Assembly: GCA_018806915.1 (NCBI GenBank)
Contig: JAGKQI010000105.1
Span: 682,001-746,000 of the forward strand
Length of the DNA: 64,000 nucleotides
Source: Phytophthora colocasiae
Lineage: Eukaryota > Oomycota > Peronosporomycetes > Peronosporales > Peronosporaceae
Reading direction: 5' to 3'
The notes beneath the pieces were generated by a model. It was not told the origin of the DNA and did no database searches. It saw nothing but the letters and a program-made list of their open reading frames with translations. This document shows positions 1 through 12,517 of this stretch, piece after piece. The translations under genes and the position numbers were made by a program. Position 1 is the first letter of the stretch. Each line of letters starts with the position of its first letter.

Positions 1-715
1 ATCTGCCACTAGGGGGGTCACTTTGGCGATGCCGATAGTATACTGCGCTTCAGAGTATGTTGACATTTCTTTGATCACTGCTGACGAGAGCCGAATGATC
101 TTCTGGCGGTTTTGGTGGACCATTTCGAACAAGATCGTGGCAAATGTCGGATCGATTCTCTCGCGAATGATGGAGCTCAGAAACCCACTAAGCAGAAGTA
201 AATGGTGAACAAGTCGGCGTGCATCAGCTCCTTGTGGACGAGAACTGGCGAAGATCCTGTAATCATTGCAGCCCTTGACATTGCAAATTCGTTGATGGAC
301 CAAAAGGAGTCTGCAGCCCAGGAGAGGATCACCAAAACACCTCGAATAACGAGTGTTGCTGTGGAAATGGACGCAAACGGATCTCCCAGCCATAGTTTAC
401 CCGATTTAATCTTCTGGTATGTCACGAGGAAGAGAACGACTAGGGAATAGACCACTTGCAGGCCGAAGAAGAAGTGAATGCAGTGCACTCACGCCCATGA
501 ATCGATCGTCACGGCCTCACCGACCCACTCACTCCCAACGCGTGATCGCATTCGTCGCGTTTAATCCGTCTAGCAACGAGTACATCGTGCGGACATTGCG
601 CTGACTGTCACCACTGTAAAAGCCGCGCTTCCTAGCCGTGAGCAAATGCTTGATAGGCTCAGTTCCTGGTTCCCGAGGATGCTACTTAAGGAGAGAAAGC
701 TTTCGTCTGTAATGC

Positions 716-1038
716 TGTTGTTTTCGCACTTGTGAGAAGTAAAGCAAAATGCAGAATGAATGAATTAGAAAAGCTTAAACGCAAAGAAACCTGTTCGACT
801 ACCGGTAGTCCTGGAGCACCCTTGCAGGTTGAATATGAAGTTCTGCAACTGCAAGGTGTGCCTGATCGTTGGACACTGGCCTGACCGTCGTACGCCGTCC
901 TCGACACGCGCGTAAAGTCCTTGGCCGCCGAGCTGGTTTGACTTGTCACCCTACCGGATATCCTCGTTTAGGTTACAGCTGCAGGTGGCGAGCTTCAACC
1001 TCGGTAGCAGCAGCTGCTGGAGCCATCAGGCGACAATA
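716..1038 (-). repeat. 3' LTR of the Gypsy element
   Basis: 323 bp, matching 5732-6054 except for four substitutions seen by eye, including the last-but-one base. It begins TGTTG on the plus strand and is preceded by target copy AATGC at 711-715. In element orientation this is the downstream LTR, because the polypurine tract lies at 1039-1048. Confidence 0.93.
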
Positions 1039-1055
1039 CCACCCTCCTGAAGGGC

Positions 1056-4000
1056 TCAATTACGGAGCAACGCCTTTAACTCCAACCCTGAAGCGAGCTT
1101 CTTGGTTTTGGCGGTTCGGCGGTGAGCGCGAATGAAATTTTTCACCATCGCCGGTACATCTTCCAGTAGCGTAACAGCGGGTTCCCAGGAATCCTCTGCA
1201 CTGGAAAGTCCACGCCAGTTGACCAAGAGCTCAAAGCGTTTGCCCGCATCACTGTAGCGGGAATCCAGGATCTGAGCGACGACGTGACCCTCACTGTTAT
1301 GGGCGATGTGGTGAAGCAGCTCCTCTGTGACGTTCAAAGTGGCGTCGCTGTAGAACTTGAGTCTTGATGCGTGAACTTCACGCTCGTCACCGGTTAGTAG
1401 GTTTTTCACTGCGAAAATCCAGGCGGATACAGCCTTCGTGACTTGAGCCGGACCGCACCATTTCACACGGAGCTTTGCACGCGTGTGTGCCCAGACGTCC
1501 GCGTAGAGAACATAATCGCCGATGTCATATTGCGCCATTGACATGCCGTTAGTGCGAGCATGTTTCCGCCCTAGAGCACGAGCAGCCCTACTTGCTTGGG
1601 CGACGGACTTGTGCATGTTGTCAAGGGCCTCACGGAGCGCCTCAAAGTCCGATTTACGTGTAGCCGTCAGTTTGGACAGAGTCGTGGGTTCGAGCGGGGC
1701 CGGCAGGGAGATGGCGTCCAGCGGCGACACAGCAGGGATCCCGGTCATGACTGTCACCGGGGCATGATCCGCGAGAGATTTCGCCGGCGTGTGATTAAGC
1801 GCGAGCTGCACCACCTTGGTCAGGCGGGGCCAATCCTTTGTAGATAGGCGCCATTCTGAAAGTAGAGACCGAAAGCAGCGTAGAGTTTCGCGCATCACCA
1901 CCTCCACCGTGTCATTGGCCCATGGACAACGGGCGGTGGTGAAATGGTGGTGGGCTCCCAGGGAGTGTTGCAAAGGCTGGATCACCTCATTTTTGAAATG
2001 GGTGCCTTGGTCGCTGACCCACGATAGGCAAACCCCAAAAGCAGCAAACCAATCCATGAGGCATGTGTAGGTCGTGTCCGCTGTGGCATCAGAAACGGCG
2101 AAAAACCAAACATACTTGGAGGCGTCGTCCTTGATCACCAGAGTGTACATGTCGTCGCTGGTAGATGCTCCCATGTAGAGATAGTCCCAGTGTATGAGCT
2201 CATTAGGACGCTCAGCATGCATCGCTTCCCCGAGAGGTCGGGGGATGGGGGGACCACCGACGACACTGACACAATGGAGACAACGACGCACGAAATATTC
2301 CACGTCGGCAGCGAGATCCGTCCACCATAAACGCTTGGAGATGGCCCCCAGCGTCGTTCCAAGGCCGCGATGGCCCGCAACACCAAAATGACCCACAATA
2401 CATGTGATCTTGCGGAATCTGAGTGATAATTGCTCCCCAGTGTGAATCACTTGCATCAGTAAAAACGGAGAGACGGTAGTCCGGCTTGACATGACCAGCT
2501 CGACAGCACATCCCAGGGCTTGTTTGCAAGCTTGTAGGCAAGTCGTGTGCACGTCCGTCCAGCCAACATCGGTCAGCTTCACCTGAGCGACCTGACGGCG
2601 AGTGCGTCCACCTGCTGCCTTGTAGACCGATAGAGTGGCTGAGTGAGCTTGTTGTGGCCAGGAATGAACATCCTCATCCACCTGAGTGCACACACGAACT
2701 GCTGGAGATCTTGACCTGTCACCGGAGCGCTTAAGGCCTGAAGGACTGAGATCCGGTCAGGATCGTGGCGAACACCATTCTTCGACACCACGCGTCCGCA
2801 CCAACGGGCTTCTCTGAGGTAAAACGAGCACTTGGATGGGTTCAATTTCAAACCCTTTGTAGCACACACCTTTAAAACACCCCGCAGGAGCTTGATCAAC
2901 CCCTACTTGGACTTGGCGTAACCGAGTAAGTCATCCAGCCAAATCAGCAACCCATTATACAGAAATTCCTCGAACATCTCCTGCACGGTGGCCTGACAGT
3001 AGGCGACACTGTCGGAGCCTCCAATAAGCACCCGAGTGGGCGTAAAAATGCCCATGTCTGTCAGAAACGTAAACAGCTCCTGGCATTCGAGCGCCAAAAG
3101 GAATTGCCAGTATCCCTTGAAAAAATCCAAAAGAAAATACAGCTCCGAGTCTGTAAGGTAATCCATGATGACCTCGAGAATTGGCATCGGCCAAATCATC
3201 CGCAGGGTTTGAGCGTTCACCCGGCGGACATCTACCGTCATACGGAAATCCCCTGGCTCCACTTTCTTGATGATCAAAGGCGGCGAGCACCACTTGCTGT
3301 GAGGATTGCGGTAGCAAAGTCCTGCATCAATCAGTTCTTAAACGTGTTTCTTCATAAACGCTCGGTGCTCTGGGGCGTAGCGGCGTGCCTTACAGCGCAC
3401 AGGTACGGCGTCCGGCTTCAAGGTTACCTTGAGAGGGGGCATGTCAACGGGTGGGTCTCGACCGAGCTTGATCCTGAAGACGTCGCGATATTCAGACAGC
3501 AGCTCCGCTAACTTCGCTCGAAATTCAGCACTGCAGCCCAGGTTTGCGGCTTCGTCGAGCTTTCCTTCGAGAATACTCCACTCAAGCGCACGCGCCTCCT
3601 CTCGGTCCTGAGTAACATCGATATCGGGGAAGCAACGCTGCTCCTCGTCCGGCTGTAGCTCCTTCTCCTCAGGCGTAGGCTCTGGATGAATGGTTGTAGC
3701 AGCTGCGTATGCCAATACGCTGCGCACGCCGGGTGGCGCCACGTCTTCGTCCAGGTCATAAACGTCTCTGATGATCCGTGCTTGATCCAAAAGCGCTTGA
3801 GCATTGTACCCCAGCCGCTCCATTACACCTTCACTAAGCAAGATATCGCCCATTCCTGGTGGGAGACCGTCTGATACGACCCAGCAGGTAAGGTTCTTGA
3901 GCGTTAATCCTCCATTAATGGTGTCGAAACGGAGGTCCAACTTGACTTCCTGCTTGATAACCAACGGTGCAGCAGCGATACCCTTGATGGACTCCCATCG

Positions 4001-5691
4001 CTGGAGGTCCCGGCACTGCAACCACTGACCCTTCGTTCTGAGCTCCTGCAGCAGGTGAGTTGTTACTACCGATACTTCGGCTCCACTCTCAGGTTTCGCC
4101 CGAGCTGCTAACACACCGTTCACCGTACATGCTAGCGAGCCAGTATTCTGGACAGCACTGTCCTCAGGCATGGTTTGTACCGGCAGGTCCGGGACTAGTA
4201 CAACGGCACCCACGGGTTTGGGCGCTTTGCGATTCTTGTCGTACAGCTCCTTCGCTTCTGTCGCACTGGCCAGTGGGCACTGGAACACACCGTGAGTCAA
4301 GTCGCCACACTTGAAGCACTTGCGCGGCTGGCCCGGAGTAGATGCCTTCTTAGCGCCTTGAACCTTTGTGCCGTCGCTGCCTGGGCCCGATCCCACTGAG
4401 CTCGGCTTAGACCCAGGCGCCCCTGCTGCTGTTCCAGCCCTCGGCGACTGGGATCGTGCGCTGTTGCGTGACGCATTGCTTTGTTTTGACTGCTGGTGGG
4501 TCTGGCTTCCTTCAGCGCATGTCGTTCTCTGGATTGCCGACTCGAAAATCAGGAATGCAGACACCCGCGACCTGAGCCAATCCAAAAATACCTTGACGGA
4601 TTTCTTGGTTGACTTGTGCATAGTGCGCTTCAACTCCGTTATCACCGTTTGCTTGAGCGCGGGCGGTTTCAGCGCCGCACACAGAAATTCTACCGCCATC
4701 TTGGGCTCTTCGAGCGGGAAATCATCCATATCCTGGGCATCCAGGATTTCATTGAAGTCGGTGACTAGCTTCATCACTCGGGACTCAGCGTCTGGAAGCG
4801 TAGTATTCATGGACAGAGAACGCATGGCTTGTGCGAGTCGTGCATGATCCTGAACTTCCGGACGCCTAGCCGCTAAAAAGTACGCCTTCCAGTCTTCCTC
4901 AGTAATTTCCGACTCAGGCTTTCCCAGCTCGTACATGCAGATACGAATCAGCGTCCGGTGCTCAATACAGGCACTCAGGGGCATCACAAACACTCGCCCA
5001 TACGCCCCCTGGTTCAGGGCCGTTACTCGTCGCTTGTAGATCAGGTAACTGTCCATGAAAGCCTTCTTCTCTTTCTTCGTAGAGCCGCGGTACACAGGAG
5101 GCACGGGCATGTTCGAACCCGTGGCCACCGTGATTGTCGGTTCATTTCGATTCTCACTAGCGTCTCCGCCGACCATGGGCTCGTCACCGTCGCGATCGCG
5201 ACCGCCCTGGCCTGCACTCCTAGCGAACCATCCCCAGCGACTTTGTCCACGGGGGGAGAGAACCTCTTCCTTCAAATCCTCGATCTGGCGACCTTGGTGT
5301 CCAACTGTTTCTGCTGCCTCCCGCATCAACTGGTACTGTTGCACCAGAGCCTTCTGCTGCTCCTCCAGCTGTGCGCTTAAGGCAGCTTGCTTGGTGTTCA
5401 GCTCCACTTGGTTCTCGTACTGCTGTTGCAGATACTCTGTCGTCTTCGCAGCCAGAGCCTCCTGTTGCTGCTGGAACTGGTTGAGTTGCTCAAACGTAAG
5501 TTGCTGAACAACCTCCGCCTTCTTGGCCACTTGCTCGACCTTCTGCTCAGATTCCGATTGGAGGCTTCGTGCCAGCGACGACTCGACGTTCTTGTCTGAC
5601 GCTGCGCCACGACCACGTCTTCCACTCTCACTCGAGGTGAAATCAGCGCCTCCATAGCCAGGTCACGGCTCCCGTGGTCTGTACTGCTCAT
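1056..5691 (-). pseudogene. Gypsy gag-pol polyprotein with chromodomain, broken
   Basis: Reading starts near ATG 5691, with an apparent early frameshift before 5600. Gag has a Gln-rich coiled coil (5530-5270) and a zinc knuckle CFKCGDLTHGVFQC near 4320. The protease-like motif reads ESGAEVS, where DSGA would be usual. The RT box reads IWLDDLLGYA. Integrase has the H2C2 finger and D, D, E residues (HWDYLYM, VSDQGTHF, NDTVEVV). A chromodomain (NWRGLSSAEDSWEP) lies near 1160-1230, close to the C terminus. Breaks: in-frame TAA at 3338-3340, in-frame TAG at 2903-2905, and a frame change near 2600-2400. There the RNase H start (VFTDASDSHWGA) runs almost directly into the integrase zinc finger, so most of RNase H appears deleted. 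Confidence 0.9.
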
Positions 5692-5731
5692 CGCTTCCGC
5701 TTCGCAGCGCGAAGTGAGCTAAAGAATTCTT

Positions 5732-6054
5732 TGTTGTTTTCGCACTTGTGAGAAGTAAAGCAAAATGCAGAATGAATGAATTAGAAAAGCTTAAACGCAA
5801 AGAAACCTGTTCGACTACCGGTAGTCCTGGAGCACCCTTGCAGGTTGAATATGAAGTTCTGCAACTGCAAGGTGTGCCTGATCGTTGGACACTGGCCTGA
5901 CCGTCGTACGCCGTCCTCAACACGCGCGTAAAGTCCTTGGCCGCCGAGCTGGTTTGACTTGTCACCCTACCGGATATCCTCGTTGAAGTTACAGCTGCAG
6001 GTGGCGAGCTTCAACCTCGGTAGCAGCAGCTGCTGGAGCCATCAGGCGACAACA
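5732..6054 (-). repeat. 5' LTR of the Gypsy element
   Basis: 323 bp, plus-strand ends TGTTG and CAACA, forming a perfect 5-bp inverted repeat. It is followed by target copy AATGC at 6055-6059. In element orientation it should hold the promoter. The start of the broken gag-pol reading lies about 40 bp inside it (near 5691). Confidence 0.93.
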
Positions 6055-6999
6055 AATGCCGACCACTTGGTATACCGAGAGCGCTGGTACGGATACGCCA
6101 ACGCCATCATATAATACTGCGTCACATCCTTGTCTTGCATGTCGTGGATCAAAGTAAGCATACCCAATACTGCCGGTCCTTGCTTGTTATGATCGCGTTG
6201 TTCATATTCTTGTACGGAAAGTGACAGAGTCGCCAGGTACAAGTCGCTCGGTCGTTTCTCAAGTGCACCACGTAGTAAATTTCGTACTTCGGATGGATAT
6301 CCAGCCTTGAGTTGGCTGAAAGAGCAGTCAACCACCACGAGTACCAGTTCCAAGTTGGCAAGGGTGGTGACGTTGTATTTGGTACTGGCAACCATTGCTT
6401 CGTAACTTTGCGAGAGGAAGTCGTAGCTGTATATTCCAGAGTCGAAAAGAGAGACTTCAGTGCAACCAACGGTGGAAGTTTTCGTGCTGGACTCGAGGTA
6501 TAACGCGTAGTCTCTGGGCGTCGTATCACCGCCCAGCACGTCCATCATGAGCGGACTGTCGCCAATCAAGCCGTTGCCCACGTAACCTTTGACTAGTGAC
6601 GACGTGTACACCCGAAGAGTTTCCGTGGGGTTTCGAGCGCCATTGAGAACCTGCAACGCCCACCACGTGGCTGTCATGGACGCGTAAACGTAGACGCAGG
6701 CGGAAGTGACGGCTCCTAAACGACGAATGAGGTTGAAAATCTGCCATCCCTACTCGTGTTTCTTGCTCTTGTTGAAGTGCAGAGCGATGGAGTCGCCTTG
6801 AGTAGGTGCAGTCGACTCCACTGAACTAACCCGTGGGCCCCTCCTGCCCAATTGCACGTGTTTGGTCATGACGTTCCTAGTAGTCGACTTTGATGCACTA
6901 GTTTCAGGTAGGATTGACGACTGCATGCTCGACTGGCAAGTGGCAATAAGTGTAAGAATAGTCAAAAAGTTTGCGGCGACTTAGAAACGTTGCCTATAG

Positions 7000-7060
7000 G
7001 AAGGAACACATGTACTGTACATACCGTTCCTATTAGGAACACATGTACATACCGGTACCG
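7000..7060. repeat. Short direct repeat in a divergent promoter region
   Basis: Between the broken membrane gene (minus) and the RBM45-like gene (plus), the string GGAACACATGTAC occurs twice, near 7002 and 7037. Each copy is followed by ACATACCG-type sequence. The copies contain the palindrome ACATGT. A regulatory role is possible but is inference only. Confidence 0.4.
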
Positions 7061-7264
7061 GTATTGGTCTTACGACCGGCGAAAAGCATCGCTTGCACGT
7101 CATAACTTAAGTGAAACCATAGTGATTTCAAGTAAAAAATTCACTCATTGACACTTAGTATGTAACGATTGACAAACAGTAAGGCCAACAAATCGCTGCT
7201 AAATCACGGAAAGTTCTTCTTATTCGTCGTCGCAATTCGTCGATACGTCACAACAAAACCCCGC

Positions 7265-10200
7265 ATGGACGACCAAGGTGGTGCTCACGCGACGGCTTCA
7301 GGCGCCGCCCACAGCGCTCCTCCAGCAGTGAAAGCTGCTCCATTAGATGCTACTTTATCTGTAGCAGCGGCTCAGCAGCGATACGATCTCTCGCGGCTGT
7401 TTATCGTCTGTGGACGCGACCGCAAAGTGGAGGAGCTGCGCGCACTCTTTTCGACGTGTGGAGCCATTAAACACCTGCATTTGGCGCTGGATCGGAGCAA
7501 AAAGTCACGAGTATGAAGGATATTTAGTGTTCACGCGCGTTAGGTATGGTATTGATGGTGTTTTAACGCTGATATGACTGTTTTTGCAGGGTTTCGCCTT
7601 CTTACAGTTCGAAGACCCTGCTAATGCAGCTGCAGCCATCGAGAAGTTGGACCACATGAAGCTAGAAGATGGACACATCCTCAAGGTGGACATTTGTCAT
7701 GTTAATACTATTGTAGATATAGATACTGAGCTTGTATGCTGTAGGTAACGGTGGCTAAGGAACGACCAGCAGGTGGCAATGGCAAATTGAAGCGCGACCA
7801 GCACGCGCGACAGGATCTGGACGGGAAGACGGATGGAGAGATGCGCGAAGATGACGGGAGTATGGACGCTCGAGTGCCAGGGAAGAGACAGCGCTCGAGT
7901 CCGCCCGTTGCAGCGCTGCCTTTGCCGGTGGGACGAACTCGCGTGACGCCAACTTTCCTGCTGGAAAGCCACCAGTTCGAAGCAGATTTAAAGACGGAGA
8001 CACTGACTGTTAATCCAGGGACGTTGATGAAGAAGGATGAGCGGATGGAGTCTGCTACGGACGAGCAACAAGTTGAGCAAGTGATGCGATCTCTGGTGCT
8101 GGCCGTGGAGCAGAACGAGACGCAGAACAAAGAAATTGACGATCTCTTCGCTGTATATACGCGGATGATGTCAAAGCCTAAGCGTACTGAAAATTTGAGC
8201 GTGTTGGTGCCAGGGTCTGAGGAGGAAACGAGTACAGAGTCGTTGGCTTCCAGTATTCGGTCTGTGTCGCTGGCGTCGACACCAATGACAGCTCGAGGCA
8301 CTACTTTTGATTCGCTGCAGACACCTAGATTAATATCTAGACAGGGTACCTCCGGATTGCTGCCTCCTCCACGCTCTAAGCATCATCTGCGTCGACGACG
8401 ACAGAGTTTAGATGGAAGCGGCTCCAGTGGAGAAGATGGGGCTGAAGGCAGTGGAGTTCGTCGAAAACGGAGCAATACGACGACGTCGCCCCCGTCAACA
8501 ATCAAAAACAAGTTACGTCAGCCTCTATCCCCACCAAGAAAGTTCTCTGATCGCAGCGACATCAGTTTATCCCCGGAAGCCCTGAAAGCCGAGATCATTT
8601 CGAAGAAGCTTTGTAAACGTCAGTCGTCCGACAGTGCGATTGAGGAATCCTATCGACTAGCCAAGCAGCAGGCTACACAGGAACGACGGGAGCATGACAG
8701 TGGGGTCATAGAGCGACCCTGTATCACTGGTACCGAGAAACTCTATGAAAAAGATCGAGACATAAAGCTCGAGTTCAAAATGGAACCAGCTGACCCAGCA
8801 CGAACCAAACTGTTCTTCACGTCGACGTACAAGGTGCAATCTCCATCCTTCCAAATTCCTTGTTAGTGTTTCTCTAACGTTGAATTGTGTTCCTTACAGT
8901 TTACAGCGCAGGAGCTTGAGGCGATGTTTGCAGTGTATGGTGACTTTGAAGCTGTGGAGTTGGTCAAAAGTTTTGGCAGAGTTAAAACTATGGCTTACAT
9001 CCGTTATTCAAAGGTAACATTTCACTTGTTGCTCAACTGCGCTGAATGAGCTAACGTGACGTGATTTATCTGTGTAGCCTTGCACTGCATCCTACGTCGT
9101 CAAAGCATTTCGGGAGGAATCGTCTCAAGGAGAAGAAGACCCAGAACGTCCCGAGTTCATGACGGTATGGCCACATTTACTGAATTCTTTTGCCTTTGAT
9201 GCTAACCATTGGCTCTGATACTATCAGCTCTCGTTTGCTCATGAAACTGGTAGTTTACACTCGTTTCAGCGGCCAAAACTATCGGAAGAGCACGCAGAAA
9301 GAGCCATGGGTTACCCCTCTAACTGCTATCCTAGCCTTCAAACACACAAGGCAACGCCAGCCATATCCTCGGGTAGGAAAGACCGCCTGTGGGTTTTACT
9401 GCTTTACGACCGATTCTTGGCGACGCACATGCTTTCTTCGGTCGTGTCGTCCTTTTCGGGAATGGAATTCATGGACATCAAGGTCGTTAAGAGCACAGGT
9501 GAGGCTCAGGGAGTGGCATTCGTAAAATTCGATAGCGAGACGAATGCTGCCCAAGCAGCGCTTCAGCTCCACCAGATGGAGCTCCCTCTCGGATCAGGAA
9601 AGTTCTTGCAGGCCATTGTGATCCTGGCGCCGAGTCTGTTCACCACAACGCACGGCAACAATTCAATGAGCACCAACGAGTCAATGAGACTGGATCGCAC
9701 AACGGACGAGCGCGTCATCACAGGATCCTCGGAAGACGTGGATTTACGTGCAGTTGAAGCTCGATTTGCGCATCTGATGCGAACTACCGAGTATCCGAGA
9801 GATGGCCAATGCTTCCCCCAATATTCGTCCCCGAGAGGAGCTAGTGACCAGATGCCACCTATGACTGCAGACGTGTATCCACCGAATGGATTCCATACTT
9901 CTATGGCAACAGGCGTAGAATTCTACCCAATGCAACTCGTGCCGTACCCTCCGCAGCCACCTTTTCAGCCGTATGCAAATTTTGGAGGACCAGGGAACTA
10001 CCAACAGCTACAGCAACACCAAGGCTTTGGGGGAAATACATCTGGATGGATGGACGCTGCACCGTATTACCAAGGCGGAGTGCCGCAGTATCCGTTTTCG
10101 TGTGCTCCTGTCACTGACCACCCACCTGACGTAGTACACGCGAATGATTCGGGGAAGCCGTCGGAGCAAATGGAGATTGAGGACGGTGCCAGCAGCTGCA

Positions 10201-10532
10201 GCAGCCAGGCTTCATCTTCAATTCACGTGTCGACTAGTGAGCCGTTGAAGCTCGTGGCGTTGGTTACTGCTCTCCAAGACTGTCCTGGGGTGGTATCGTT
10301 TGCGAAAGATGCTGCTGCGGGGCCAGACTTTACGAGTTACTTGGTGGATTTCACGAACGAAGCACAGGCTAGCGATGCTCTACACAAGTTGGATGGATCC
10401 GTCTGTGGAGGTCAGAAGCTTCGAGTTGTCAGGTCAACGAGGAATCGAGGAGCAACAGGAGGAGGGAAAACTCGTACTGGGTCTGGGCGTCGAAAACGGC
10501 AACGTGTTGACCCGCGCAGCCGAAAGGGATGA
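7265..10532 (+). CDS. Multi-RRM RNA-binding protein, RBM45-like
   Basis: Six exons read 7265-7510, 7590-7685, 7745-8833, 8900-9013, 9078-9164 and 9228-10532. All introns are GT-AG and all junctions keep frame, giving 978 aa. RRM1 (about residues 42-120) has RLFIVCG and GFAFLQFED. RRM2 (about 467-535) has KLFFTSTYK and MAYIRYSK. RRM3 (about 595-680) has GVAFVKFDS. A weaker RRM is at about 883-955, followed by a basic RGG-like tail. This spacing of divergent RRMs recalls RBM45/DRB1. The long linker after RRM1 is low-complexity and Ser-rich, which makes the protein about twice RBM45's usual length. An in-frame ATG at 7169 would add 32 residues; 7265 was chosen because the earlier segment looks non-conserved. 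Likely nuclear; targets unknown. Confidence 0.8.
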
Positions 10533-10591
10533 GTTCCTTCAATAGAAATAATAACAAAGGGGTTTGTAGAATTGAACGTACATGTAGTGCC

Positions 10592-12120
10592 TTACAAAAA
10601 CTCGCGGTCAGGGAACAGTGCAGGTGCTACGAGGGTCCAAAGGAATAGTCCAGACGCAACCCACTGAGAGATCGCCTTCACCCACATGGTCACAACAGCG
10701 TCAGCACTCGACGAAGACCTACAAGGGTAGAATGGTGAGCTTTATCAAAGTCAAACCACCACAACTGACGTACCCGTCAAAACTCCCCCAGTTTGTTAGA
10801 ACCATTGCCATGTAGAGCGAAGCCAAGATCATGAGCACGTGGAATTGGTATTCAGGTGCCATCTTCACCCCACGCTGAGCTTCCGTTGTTAAACGAGCTG
10901 CGGTCAGTCCAATGCTCGCCAGCTCCTCGTCCTCCTCTTCTCCCACGTCTTGAGGCTGCTTCTCACTGAAAAAGACGGTGCTAGTCGCTGATGTCTGCCA
11001 GCTCGTCCAGGTGATGGTGAATGCTGAAACCAACGAGTTGAGAACTACACTCGGCGGTTCCTGCAGCTTCTCTTCGGTTGAAGACGTGCTTGGGTTCGCT
11101 CGAACAGTCTGGTAGCACAGGAAAACGAGGTAAAGGGAGACCACAGTCGCTGGCAGGAGCCCCGCATTGACCCACGTCAAGACACTCAGCGTTGTGAGAA
11201 CAACCGCCGACAAGACGGTGACTGAAATGAACAACACGTTCAGATCACATATGGCGTAGTGCATGTACATGAAAGCAATCCCAACGATCGACAGCACTAT
11301 ACAGATGACAACCAGTGCAAGGTATACTCCTTCCCTGAAAAAGCACCACACGTAAGGACTTCTTCTCAAATGTTTGGAAAGCCAAGCTGACTCACCAAAA
11401 GGTTTTAGAACCGTCCCCTTGCGAGTCGAAATTGCTGCCTAACAGAGCCTGGCGAGCGTCATCGTCGCCCTCCTCTTCATCCATATTCTCCAGAATATAG
11501 TCCCGTAAACTGTCTGCAAAGAGATTCAGAGTCAGTAGTTTAACAGTCTGGAGAAAAGCGTTCCCCCCGTTCGTACACGTCGAGTCCAAGATGATGACTA
11601 TCTGCAGAATGATGAAAAGTGCTGATGACACCCGCGCAACGTCCACGTAGCCATCGAAGAGGTCTGCATTAAATAACATCACACTCAGTCATACAAAGGG
11701 TTCTTCAATTGAAGTTGTACGGTTAGTATCTCACCGTTGGGGATGAATAGCGAGGCCACGAGGATGCCAAAGTAGAACGGAAGTTGAAACAGGAACAGAC
11801 AACACACATTCTCGCAGCCTTTGGCCACAGCGCAGCTCAGCAACGTTGTAAGAGTGAAGAAGCAACTCAGACTGAAGCTGATGCGGTAGACCAATTGATT
11901 CCCCACGCAATCGCTGGGATAAAGCGACTCAGTGCATTCATTGAAAACCCCAAGTCTCGACAAAACACCTTGTAGCGTGCAATACAGTCGATCAATGAGC
12001 ATTTTACTACCATTAAAGTGACAAGAGAGTGTTACTACTACTCTGGCCAAAGATCCGCAGCAGTCCAGCGCCCATAGCACTCAGAAAGAAGAGAGCGACG
12101 TAGCCGATACGAGCCATCAT
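10592..12120 (-). CDS. SERINC/TMS1-family membrane protein
   Basis: Minus-strand exons are 11735-12120 (with a problem, below), 11396-11663, 10774-11334 and 10592-10718, with GT-AG introns of 71, 61 and 55 nt. Family signatures are ARIGYVALFFLSAMGAGLL at the N terminus, AGLLPATVVSLYLVFLCYQ, FHVLMILASLYMAMVLTNW, and the C-terminal WVASGLFLWTLVAPALFPDREF. SERINC proteins have about ten membrane spans and affect serine-derived lipids of membranes. Oddity: the frame from ATG 12120 ends at TAA near 12013, while exon sense resumes one base out of register (KMLIDRLYC). No GT-AG pair repairs this, so there is either a 1-nt indel, an unusual splice, or a sequence error. The ATG lies 15 bp from the Crypton boundary, so its promoter may be displaced. 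Confidence 0.85.
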
Positions 12121-12341
12121 GATCAGCTATTTTCTGAAATGGCTACATAATTTATTTTGAATCATTAATGCATGTGTGATAGTGATTTTATCACACAAAT
12201 ACTTGGAAAATACTTGATGTTGATTGGATATTGAATTCTAAAAGGTTTGCGTTAACTTAAGGCATTTTGTTAACAACGTAAGCGATTGTAGATCGTTCCG
12301 CAGGTCAGCTCAACAGCACGCTTGGGTGGTGCTGTTGTATA

Positions 12342-12357
12342 CAGACAACGACACAAA
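12342..12357 (+). repeat. Left terminal inverted repeat of the pogo-like element
   Basis: CAGACAACGACACAAA, preceded by TA at 12340-12341. It is perfectly complementary to the right end and would be the transposase binding and cleavage site. Confidence 0.9.
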
Positions 12358-12517
12358 TACCCGGGCAACACAAAACCCGGGAACACGAGAAAATGCATTT
12401 ATTTTGACCAATCCAATTGCTAGAAAAACACTATACATTACGAACCTTGAAAATGTAAAAATTGGATGGCCAGCAGCTAAAACGCCGGGGCACCGGCCAG
12501 TCCTACCACTGTATAAA

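Larger units (their letters stand above)
716..6054 (-). mobile_element. Ty3/Gypsy chromovirus LTR retrotransposon, defective
   Basis: A complete but degraded LTR retrotransposon on the minus strand. Two 323-bp LTRs start TGTTG and end CAACA (CAATA in the left copy). They are flanked by the 5-bp duplication AATGC at 711-715 and 6055-6059. Gene order is gag, protease, RT, RNase H, integrase, chromodomain, as in Ty3/Gypsy chromoviruses. A purine tract AGGAGGGTGG (minus strand, 1048-1039) sits directly before the 3' LTR. Next to the 5' LTR (below 5732) I see no primer-binding site starting TGG. Four LTR mismatches by eye imply a recent insertion. The coding region is broken, so movement would need helper proteins. 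Confidence 0.95.
1..6965 (-). pseudogene. Multi-pass membrane protein pseudogene split by a Gypsy element
   Basis: The minus-strand reading runs from an ATG at 6965 down to 6055 and resumes at 715 after the Gypsy insertion. It continues past the window start. The upper part carries a hydrophobic segment (GWQIFNLIRRLGAVTSACVY) and a soluble region. The lower part (488-177) has more hydrophobic stretches such as VVYSLVVLFLVTYQK. Breaks seen: an in-frame TAG at 6750-6752, the 5.3-kb insertion, stops in all frames just below 710, and a frame change near 190, where coding sense continues in another frame to position 1. The family is not recognised; the arrangement looks like an oomycete membrane-protein family. 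Some of the lower breaks could be introns, but the TAG and the insertion alone make it non-functional. Confidence 0.6.

Noticed and set aside
7169..7264. Earlier in-frame ATG for the RBM45-like protein
   Set aside because: The 32 extra residues look like translated 5' leader; 7265 gives a typical acidic start. Not excluded.
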